Source: Paucibacter sp963740455
Lineage (GTDB): Bacteria > Pseudomonadota > Gammaproteobacteria > Burkholderiales > Burkholderiaceae_C
Length of the DNA stretch: 64,000 nt
Assembly (NCBI GenBank): GCA_963740455.1
Contig: CAVUEF010000012.1
Coordinates: 296,911-360,910, forward strand
Reading direction: 5' to 3'
Position numbers and translations under genes: made by a program
Part shown: positions 58,026 through 64,000 of the stretch, piece by piece
How positions within the stretch are numbered: position 1 is the first letter of the stretch
Layout of the letters: each line of letters starts with the position of its first letter
Notes under the pieces: model-generated
The model's database searches: none
Told to the model about the DNA's origin: nothing
Seen by the model: only the letters and a program-made list of their open reading frames with translations

Positions 58026-59569
58026 CTTAGGGCCTCCAGCACTGCGACCAGGTTCTGCTGGATCACTTGTTGCTGTTGCTCTGCTTCGGCATTCAGTGCT
58101 GCCAGCTCCTCGCCCAGCTCCTCAAGCCGTTCGGCAAAGTCAAACTCATCTGCTGCGCGTGCGCCGACGCCAACGTAGCGCCCAGGATTCAAGCTCCACC
58201 CCTGCGCTTCGATCTCAGGCAATGTGGCCACCTTGCAGAGTCCCGCGAAGTCGGCATAGCCGCCGCCCGGAAAGCGCTCGGCCAACATCGCCTTGCTGCC
58301 GGCATCCAACTCTGGTGCCTCGCCTCGGTAGAGCCGCACGATGTTGGCCAGAAACTCCAATTGCTCAGGCGCGAACTCCCGGATCGCCCGGCTCACCTGC
58401 TTGAAGATCGGCCGCGCGTCCACGAACAGGACTTTGTCCTTGCGCGGCCCGCGCGCCTTGGCCCGGTCGAAGAACCACAGCGTACAGGGCAGCGTGACGG
58501 TGTAGAAGAAGTTGGAGCCGATGCTGACGATCACGTCCACTGCGCCGCTCTGGATCAGCTTCTTGCGGATCTCCAGCTCGCTACCGCGCGCGTCGCCGGC
58601 CGAGTTGGCCATCACGAAGCCGGCGCGCCCGTTCTCGTTCAGGCTGGCAGCGAAGAGCTGGATCCACAGGTAGTTGGCGTTGTCCGTGTTCGGCAGACCC
58701 AGCGCGAACCGGGGGTCGTCCTTCAGCCGGTCCTTGTCCACGCCGGAGACGTTGAACGGCGGATTGGCCATCACGAAATCGAACCGGCCCGGGGCTTTAT
58801 GCGGATCTTCGTAGTAGGTGTTGGCCTCGCGCACGTCGCCCGACAGTCCGTGCACCGCCAGGTTCATCTTGGCCAGCTTGACGGTGTCGCTGGCTTTCTC
58901 GGTGCCGAACACGGTGAGCTCTCGTGTGGCGTTCATCCGGTGGCGCTGCACGAAGGCGGCTGACTGCACGAACATGCCGCCCGAGCCGCAGGCGGGGTCG
59001 AAGATGCGGCCGTGGAAGGGCTGCAGGATCTCGACGATCAGCCGCACGATGCTGGTGGGCGTGTAGAACACGCCGCCCCGCTGGCCCTCCTTCATCGCGA
59101 AGTTGCCGAGGAAGTATTCGTACACCTTGCCAAAGGCGTCGCCCTCCAGGTCCAGCGGGGCCAGCAGGCGCAACAGCTCCACCAGCGTGGCGTTGGGCAG
59201 CAGGTTGTAGCCGCGCGGCAGCACGCCTTTCAGCTCGGGGTTGTGCTCTTCCACCAACGACATCGCGGTGGCGATGGCACGGCCCAGGTTCGATCCTTCA
59301 GTCAGCGTGAGCAGGTGCGAGAACCGGGCCTCGTCGGGCAGGTAGAGCACGCCCTCGGCCTGATAGTCCATCGGCTCTCGCTCGTCGGCCGGGATGCCCT
59401 TGGCTTGCAGCTGGACGGCCGTGTCGGAGAAACGCTTGTCCGCGTAGCGCAGAAAGATCAGCCCCAGCACCGGCGTGGAGAATTCTGACGGCTTGAGCCC
59501 GGTGTTGGCCCAGAGCTGGTCGGCGGTCGCCCAAAGGCGGTTTTCTACTTCTACGAGATCAGATGCCAT
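58022..59569 (-). CDS. hsdM: Type I methyltransferase subunit, HsdM
   Basis: A 515-residue N6-adenine methylase. The N-terminal helical domain (LWATADQLWANTGLKPSEFS) is followed by motif I IFDPACGSGGMFVQSA and motif IV ANPPFNVSGV, then the C-terminal coiled segment (RLEELGEELAALNAEAEQQQ) that contacts HsdS. All motifs are intact. It is the first gene of the operon. The upstream 671 bases hold its promoter and the duplicated PEP-CTERM promoter segment. Confidence 0.93.
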   Translation of the reverse strand: MASDLVEVENRLWATADQLWANTGLKPSEFSTPVLGLIFLRYADKRFSDTAVQLQAKGIPADEREPMDYQAEGVLYLPDEARFSHLLTLTEGSNLGRAIATAMSLVEEHNPELKGVLPRGYNLLPNATLVELLRLLAPLDLEGDAFGKVYEYFLGNFAMKEGQRGGVFYTPTSIVRLIVEILQPFHGRIFDPACGSGGMFVQSAAFVQRHRMNATRELTVFGTEKASDTVKLAKMNLAVHGLSGDVREANTYYEDPHKAPGRFDFVMANPPFNVSGVDKDRLKDDPRFALGLPNTDNANYLWIQLFAASLNENGRAGFVMANSAGDARGSELEIRKKLIQSGAVDVIVSIGSNFFYTVTLPCTLWFFDRAKARGPRKDKVLFVDARPIFKQVSRAIREFAPEQLEFLANIVRLYRGEAPELDAGSKAMLAERFPGGGYADFAGLCKVATLPEIEAQGWSLNPGRYVGVGARAADEFDFAERLEELGEELAALNAEAEQQQQVIQQNLVAVLEALR

Positions 59570-59789
59570 TTCGTCCCTGAAGAATTCTTGTCGCGGTCTG
59601 CCGCTCTGACCGCCGCCCAGTTGTTGAATCCGGCGTTGCCTACCCAGAGGGCGTGCTTATCGCGGGGATATTAACCGGCGAATGCGTGTTGCCGAGAATT
59701 GGTTGAGGGCATCTTTGGATTCAACCTACGCTTTTTGCGAAACAGACTTATGACGTGCGATTCAGTGTTCACTATCTAGCTTGTCGAGT

Positions 59790-60240
59790 GGTGCTGCCGA
59801 TGCCAATTTAGTCACCCGGGGTCAAAGCCGTATCGGCAGTAACACGGTGGCCGACTGCACTGCGCCGGCCTCGATGATCTTGAGGTCGCGGGCTTTGGTT
59901 TCAGTAGAAACCACGCCTGTAACCAAAGAGGCTGCAACCAGCGATTCAGCCTTGGCGCGGATCTTGGCGGCCAAGTCGCGCGGCACTCCGGCTTTGTTGA
60001 CTCGAACCCCCACGGAGTTACCCGCCAGTACCTGAAACTAGTGCGGATTCTGCCTCGCGCGCGCATGATGCGCATGATGAAAAGCTGATGCGTTTTGCTG
60101 CGCTGCGAGGGTTTTCATGCCCCCGATTCGGGGTGGAGGACGCGCAGTCCTTGTGGAGTCGCATCCTATTCACGGACCACCAATGGTAGGTTCGGGGAGA
60201 GGTCGAACATACGACCCAACAACAAGAAAGCAGGGACGGT
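59790..60240 (+). repeat. PEP-CTERM upstream segment, left copy
   Basis: Similar to 62200-62687 at a near-constant offset of about 2445 bases. The best part is 59947-60070 against 62391-62515. The right end is the promoter and RBS zone (CCCCCGATTC, CCAATGGTAGGTTC, GACCCAACA). On the minus strand both copies encode GVRVNKAGVPRDLAAK; in this copy a TAG interrupts that frame where the other copy has CAG. Confidence 0.85.
59822..60013 (-). pseudogene. Antisense gene fragment carried with the PEP-CTERM promoter (copy A)
   Basis: It reads GVRVNKAGVPRDLAAKIRAK then AESLVAASLVTGVVSTETKA, with a stop codon just upstream of the conserved peptide. It is paralogous to the fragment at 62203-62480. The family is not recognised; the helical, Lys/Ala-rich pattern is faintly like HK97 gp10-type phage proteins, which is speculation. 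Confidence 0.35.
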
Positions 60241-61020
60241 ATGGGACGGATTCTCAAGACATTGGCTGCACTCGCGGTGCTGGTGGCGATGGGTGCAGCG
60301 CAGGCTGGGCCGATTAGCGGTCAGGGGACATGGGAGACCACCCTGCTTGGCCGCGACATAAATGGCAACGCCGTGGACGGTTCGAGCGCGAGTGCGGTGT
60401 TCCTATACGACAGGACGCTGAACATCACTTGGCTGCGCGATGCAAACGTCATGAACGGACAGGCCAATTGGGAGTCTGCAAATCACTGGGCGACAACTCT
60501 TGACGTGTACGGGCTTACAGGCTGGCGACTTCCAGCAATGATCGACACCGGCGCGCCCGGCTGCGACTGGAGCCTATCTGGTGGTACAGACTGCGCATTC
60601 AACGTGCAAACAAAGAGTGGCAATCTGACTCAGTACGAGGTGGGTCAGACCGTATACAGCGAAATGGCACACCTTTGGTACGAAACGCTGGGTAATAAGG
60701 CCTATTACGCTCCTGTTACCGGGGTCGGCCCACAGTCCGGTTACGGCCTAACCAACACGGGGGACTTTCAGAACCTTCAGATATTCGCTTACTGGTCAGG
60801 GACGTCACTCCTGTCCTCGGGCTATAACTTTGCCTGGTTCTTCGAACCGGCAAGCGGTTACCAGAACTTCTATGTCGAGGGCAGTTCCTTGTACGCCATG
60901 GCTGTTCGCGACGGCGATGTGCTGCGAGTCCCCGAACCCGCCACCCTCGCGCTCGTAGGCGCTGCGCTGCTAGGCGCTGCGGCTACTCGCAAACGCAGGC
61001 CGAGCGGACGTAACGCATGA
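60241..61020 (+). CDS. PEP-CTERM protein with DUF1566/Lcl-like domain
   Basis: A 259-residue exported protein. ATG 60241 (AGGGACGGT upstream) starts the signal peptide MGRILKTLAALAVLVAMGAA, cleaved near AQA-G. The domain reads GQGTWETTLLGRDINGNAVD, YDRTLNITWLRDAN, YGLTGWRLPAM, then YWSGTSLLSSGYNFAWFF. The tail is VPEPATLALVGAALLGAAAT followed by RKRRPSGRNA. The mature domain is shared with 37356-38090 and the broken gene at 63347. It overlaps the next gene by four bases. Confidence 0.85.
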   Translation: MGRILKTLAALAVLVAMGAAQAGPISGQGTWETTLLGRDINGNAVDGSSASAVFLYDRTLNITWLRDANVMNGQANWESANHWATTLDVYGLTGWRLPAMIDTGAPGCDWSLSGGTDCAFNVQTKSGNLTQYEVGQTVYSEMAHLWYETLGNKAYYAPVTGVGPQSGYGLTNTGDFQNLQIFAYWSGTSLLSSGYNFAWFFEPASGYQNFYVEGSSLYAMAVRDGDVLRVPEPATLALVGAALLGAAATRKRRPSGRNA

Positions 61021-62174
61021 AGCCCCGTTTCACGAAGCCAGCAAGGGGCTTGCGTCCGTTTGCTTTGCTTCTCTTCGCAGTCTCCTTATTCGCGGCCAGC
61101 GCCAGCGCGCACGCAGCATATGTGTTCACCGACCTGGACACACTCGCTGGGTCATACAGTTTTGGACAGGGCATCAACAGCGCTGGGAAAGTTGCTGGGT
61201 GGAGCCCGAGCATTGCCGACCAGAGCGCCTACTCCACCGCAACGGCATGGAATGGCAACACCCGGATCAGTCTCGACACGCTGGGTGGAACGTTCAGTCA
61301 AGCATTTGGCGTGAACGATGGCGGGCAGGTTGTTGGAATGAGCCATACCGCCGGAAACGCGGCCGTGAGGGCTACCTTGTGGAGTGGCACCACAGCGACA
61401 GATCTCGGCACGCTAGGCGGGACTTTCAGTTATGCATTCGCCATCAACGACTCCGGATCGGCGGTGGGGATTTCCTATTTGAGCGGAAACCTGGCCCAGC
61501 ATGCCGTGCTTTGGAGCGGCACTACGGCGATCGACCTCGGCACCCTAGGCGGGTCCTACAGCAAGGCACTTGGAATCAACAACGCTGGGCAGATCGCTGG
61601 GTATGCCTTCACAAGGCAAGATGCCGCGTATCACGCAACGCTATGGGACGGCACAACAATGATCGACCTCGGCACCCTAGGCGGGTCCTATAGCGAGGCA
61701 TATGGAATCAACGACCTCGGTCAAGTCGTCGGGGACAGCACGCTCGCGGGCGACGCGGTCTGGCGCGCTACCGTATGGAATGGAACCGCGGTGACCTACC
61801 TCGGCACGTTGTATGGAACCAGCAATGCCATCGCAATCAACAATAGTGGACAAATAGTCGGGTACAGCGATGTGACAGGAGGCGGCGACCTGCACGCAGT
61901 GCTATGGAGCGGCGGAGGCATCATGGACTTGAACAGCTTTCTCGATCCAGACACCGTTGCTGCTGGTTGGACCCTGTATGACGCGCGCGGAATTAACGAC
62001 AGCGGGTGGATCACCGGTCAGGCCAGGAACAGCTTGACTGGCGAACAGCACGCCTACCTTCTGTCGGTCGCTGTAGTCCCCGAGCCCTCGACCTACGTTC
62101 TGGCGTTCGCCGCCTTGGGCGTGCTGGGCTTGCTGAGCCGTCGTCGCAAGGTCATCGAAGGCAGATGCTGGTAG
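61017..62174 (+). CDS. PEP-CTERM protein with HAF repeats
   Basis: A 385-residue exported protein beginning with a signal peptide (RPFALLLFAVSLFAASASAH, cleaved near AHA-A). It contains about six imperfect ~45-residue HAF repeats, each with a [L/I]DLGTLGG-[S/T]-[Y/F]S.A.GIN[DN].G[QS][IV].G pattern, which usually form a beta-propeller. The tail is VPEPSTYVLAFAALGVLGLL followed by SRRRK, with seven extra residues before the stop. The ATG overlaps the upstream stop, so the two surface proteins are co-translated. Confidence 0.88.
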   Translation: MKPRFTKPARGLRPFALLLFAVSLFAASASAHAAYVFTDLDTLAGSYSFGQGINSAGKVAGWSPSIADQSAYSTATAWNGNTRISLDTLGGTFSQAFGVNDGGQVVGMSHTAGNAAVRATLWSGTTATDLGTLGGTFSYAFAINDSGSAVGISYLSGNLAQHAVLWSGTTAIDLGTLGGSYSKALGINNAGQIAGYAFTRQDAAYHATLWDGTTMIDLGTLGGSYSEAYGINDLGQVVGDSTLAGDAVWRATVWNGTAVTYLGTLYGTSNAIAINNSGQIVGYSDVTGGGDLHAVLWSGGGIMDLNSFLDPDTVAAGWTLYDARGINDSGWITGQARNSLTGEQHAYLLSVAVVPEPSTYVLAFAALGVLGLLSRRRKVIEGRCW

Positions 62175-62199
62175 GCCTGCGATCGCAAGATTCACAGAA

Positions 62200-62687
62200 T
62201 GTTGCCGCCGATGCCGATTTGCCCACCTGCTGATTTCGACTGACCAGGGCGCGCATGCGGGTGATGTCGGCCCGGGGCTCGCCGCGGACGTGGGCAATGC
62301 GCTCGGCATTGGCCTCAATGATCTCGCGCTCGGTTACCAGACGCTCTTTGTTAGCCTCGGTGTTAACTGCCGCCTTGTTAACCAGCGCATCAGCCTTGGC
62401 GCGGTTCTTGGCGGCCAAGTCGCGCGGCACTCCGGCTTTGTTGACTCGAACCCCCACGGAGTTACCCGCTAGTACCTGAAACTGGTGCGAACTCTGCCTT
62501 GCGGCGCGCACGACGAACAGTTGATGCGGCTTGCTGCGTTTTGCTGCGCCGCGAGGGTTTACCTGCCCCCGATTCAGGGTGGAGGGTGCGCGTTCCTTGC
62601 GGCGTCCGAGCCTATTCACCGATTACCAATGGTAGGTTCAGCGAGCGGTCAACCTCCGACCCAACACAAACAAGAAACGCGGGCAAA
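62200..62687 (+). repeat. PEP-CTERM upstream segment, right copy
   Basis: Partner of 59790-60240. Long identical runs include TTGGCGGCCAAGTCGCGCGG and GGCTTTGTTGACTCGAACCC. It ends at the start of the third gene of the array. Confidence 0.85.
62203..62480 (-). pseudogene. Antisense gene fragment carried with the PEP-CTERM promoter (copy B)
   Basis: An open frame reading GNSVGVRVNKAGVPRDLAAK, NRAKADALVNKAAVNTEANK and EREIIEANAERIAHVRGEPR. It is longer than copy A and lacks its stop codon. It has no RBS or independent start near the conserved part, so I treat it as a remnant moved together with the promoter. Confidence 0.35.
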
Positions 62688-63350
62688 GTGGGAACTCGAC
62701 TCAAGATGGTCGCGGCGCTGGGCGCCGCCGTAACCATGTGCTTTGCACCTGGTGTCAGCGCGGCGCCTCTGACAGCCGATCCAGATGTGTTTGCTAGTGA
62801 TTTGGCCCACTCGCCAGTCATAAACAACGCCTTCCAAGGGGTGACGCTATCGGCGACTGCCAACAGCGGTGACGTGCTTGCGCTCGGTGCGGCAAATCCC
62901 GGCGATGTCGCGGGGTGGTTCCCGGCGGTATTCGGTCACTACGGAGTCGCCTTCCCTCCTGACGGTAGCACTTGCGGTGGTTGTTGGTCCTTTGGCCTCG
63001 TAGTATTTCGTGCGGACTTTGAAGGAGCCGTCGACTCCGTTCACGTTGACTTCATCGACCGTTTCGTTGGTAGCGCTATCGTCCAAGCGTTCGACGATAA
63101 CAATCAATTGCTATCGACGGAGACCCTTGGCTTACACGGCTTCGATGAACTTGATGCGACTCGCGTCACAGTCACTGTCGCAAGTCCAAACGCGAACATC
63201 GCCTACATACTCGCTGCGGCCGACACCGGAACGTACGGAATAATTGATCGCCTAAGCTGGAATGCCATTCCCGAACCCGCAACCCTCGCGCTCGTCAGCG
63301 CTGCCCTGCTGGGCGTCGCGGCTACTCGCAGACGCAAGCTGACGAAATGA
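62688..63350 (+). CDS. PEP-CTERM sorting domain protein
   Basis: A 220-residue exported protein. GTG 62688 is chosen because it aligns with ATG 60241 of the duplicated upstream segment (GTRLKMVAALGAAV against GRILKTLAALAVLV); an ATG at 62706 is possible. The signal peptide ends near VSA-A. The mature part is beta-rich (FEGAVDSVHVDFIDRFVGSA; STETLGLHGFDELDATRVTV) and lacks the DUF1566 motif. The tail is IPEPATLALVSAALLGVAAT then RRRKLTK. It overlaps the next gene by four bases. Confidence 0.82.
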   Translation: MGTRLKMVAALGAAVTMCFAPGVSAAPLTADPDVFASDLAHSPVINNAFQGVTLSATANSGDVLALGAANPGDVAGWFPAVFGHYGVAFPPDGSTCGGCWSFGLVVFRADFEGAVDSVHVDFIDRFVGSAIVQAFDDNNQLLSTETLGLHGFDELDATRVTVTVASPNANIAYILAAADTGTYGIIDRLSWNAIPEPATLALVSAALLGVAATRRRKLTK

Positions 63351-63751
63351 AGAATCTGAGTGCCGTGGGCATTGCTGTGGCGTGTCAACTGCTGGTCAGC
63401 GTTGCAATCGCCGACCTTGTACCTGGGCAGGGCACATGGGAGACCACGCTGCAGGCACGCGACCTGGATGGCAACGCCGCCAATGGTCCGGAAGCCTTTT
63501 ACGACACCGACCTGAAGATCACTTGGCTGCGAGCCGCCGCCACGAGAACAATCATATGGAAGCCGCCATGGTTGCCAACTACAGCACCTCGTAGCATGGA
63601 ATGGTCGGACGCCAAGATATGGGCCGAGCAGGAGCATTTCGGCCTTACCGGTTGGCGCTTGCCCGCCACGGTGGATAAGGATACTTTAGGGTGCAACTAT
63701 TCAAACCTAGTACAACATCCTGTAAGTAGCTTTCATTATATGGGGAATTGA
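63347..63751 (+). pseudogene. PEP-CTERM DUF1566-type gene interrupted by an IS630-family element
   Basis: It starts MKNLSAVGIAVACQLLVSVA (signal peptide), then GQGTWETTLQARDLDGNAAN and YDTDLKITWLR, closely like the gene at 60241. After FGLTGWRLPATVDKDTLGCN the similarity ends near 63706, and the frame runs into insertion-element DNA, stopping at 63751. The C-terminal half with the PEP-CTERM tail is missing from the window. Around 63530-63595 the frame differs from its paralogues, while another frame reads NNHMEAAMVANYSTS, so a compensated frameshift may predate the insertion. Confidence 0.8.
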
Positions 63752-64000
63752 GGTAAGCTTTGGCGCATGAGTCGAGGACGACAAGCGCAGGCGATCAGAC
63801 TGTCGCGAGAAGATCGCAACTCGCTTGAGTTGTTGACGCGCCGAGGCACTGCCGAGCACCGTCAAGTGGTTCGAGCGCAGATTGCCTTGCTGGCCCACGC
63901 CGGCCAGACGACGACGGCGATCGCACAGGCGGTTGGCGTGTCGGTGCAGACCGTGTCGCACTGGCGCACTCGGTTGGCCCGACAAGGGCTGAAGGGACTT
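63707..64000 (+). mobile_element. IS630-family insertion sequence, left end (runs off the window)
   Basis: The left boundary is placed where PEP-CTERM homology is lost, at a TA in ACCTAGTAC; IS630 elements target TA. The terminal inverted repeat cannot be checked because the right end is outside. The transposase gene begins 60 bases inside. Confidence 0.7.
63767..64000 (+). CDS. IS630-family transposase, N-terminal part
   Basis: The first 78 codons of a transposase: MSRGRQAQAIRLSREDRNSL, then a helix-turn-helix in TTTAIAQAVGVSVQTVSHWR and TRLARQGLKGL. This is the typical opening of the IS630 family, whose DDE catalytic domain would follow beyond the window. It truncates the PEP-CTERM gene upstream. 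Confidence 0.85.
   Translation, partial: MSRGRQAQAIRLSREDRNSLELLTRRGTAEHRQVVRAQIALLAHAGQTTTAIAQAVGVSVQTVSHWRTRLARQGLKGL

Larger units (their letters stand above)
59570..60240. other. Intergenic region between hsdM and the second PEP-CTERM array
   Basis: The first ~215 bases hold the hsdM promoter and nothing recognised. From about 59790 the sequence is the left copy of a segment repeated at 62200-62687. Confidence 0.55.
62175..62687. other. Intergenic region with right copy of the PEP-CTERM upstream segment
   Basis: No gene is expressed here on the evidence seen. It consists almost entirely of the right copy of the duplicated segment, including the antisense fragment and the next promoter. 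Confidence 0.6.

Noticed and set aside
59812..62619. Prophage remnant (HK97 gp10-like) as a firm call
   Set aside because: The similarity is a weak impression from a short helical peptide, and no other phage gene is present.

Overview
The window is GC-rich proteobacterial DNA. Dense operons, eight genes for exported proteins with PEP-CTERM sorting tails, a class III ribonucleotide reductase and a short intergenic repeat of a kind I associate with Comamonadaceae-like genomes all suggest a Burkholderiales-type betaproteobacterium that can live without oxygen. No rRNA, tRNA or CRISPR array was seen.

Layout. 1-5.8 kb: the 3' end of a large TPR-type regulator, then three PEP-CTERM genes. Copies of the regulator's own 3' end and downstream operator-like palindrome lie between them. 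5.8-24.4 kb: housekeeping and metabolic genes. These include a methyltransferase, a rhomboid protease, a CBS protein, two small-molecule enzymes, an anaerobic ribonucleotide reductase whose glycyl-radical domain is encoded by a separate small gene (with NrdR and FNR-like boxes upstream), a MetX-like hydrolase, GspA/GspB secretion factors, and an acyl-CoA ligase paired with a homologue of human ILVBL/HACL2. A KilA-N gene with unusual palindromes follows. 24.4-37.2 kb: an Rrf2 regulator and GNAT enzyme lie divergent to a long operon. That operon encodes a thioesterase, phenylacetyl-CoA:acceptor oxidoreductase (padBCD), a phenylacetate-CoA ligase, 4-hydroxybenzoyl-CoA reductase (hcrCAB), a DUF2249 protein and an NnrS-like membrane protein. 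Together they read as an anaerobic (4-hydroxy)phenylacetate-to-benzoyl-CoA route; the phenylglyoxylate oxidoreductase step is not in this window.

37.2-43.8 kb: a PEP-CTERM gene, a phospholipase C/acid phosphatase lipoprotein, and a hemerythrin/DUF59/NnrS-like group that suggests a nitric-oxide or anaerobic response. 43.8-59.6 kb is a defence island. It holds a RelE-type toxin-antitoxin pair, a one-protein type IIL restriction-modification enzyme, a DsrC-like and a PAS protein, a six-copy 44-bp tandem repeat, a three-gene operon of unknown function (TIGR04255 family, HTH protein, 'SQSCDIV' protein), and a type I restriction system with an AlbA/Schlafen-like ATP-binding protein inside its operon.

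59.6-64 kb: a second PEP-CTERM array whose promoter regions are duplicated together with an antisense gene fragment. The last PEP-CTERM gene is cut by an IS630-family element that runs off the window. The most unusual points are the split class III ribonucleotide reductase, the three-gene unknown operon in the defence island, the two independent PEP-CTERM cassette arrays, and the predicted 2-hydroxy-acid cleavage module.
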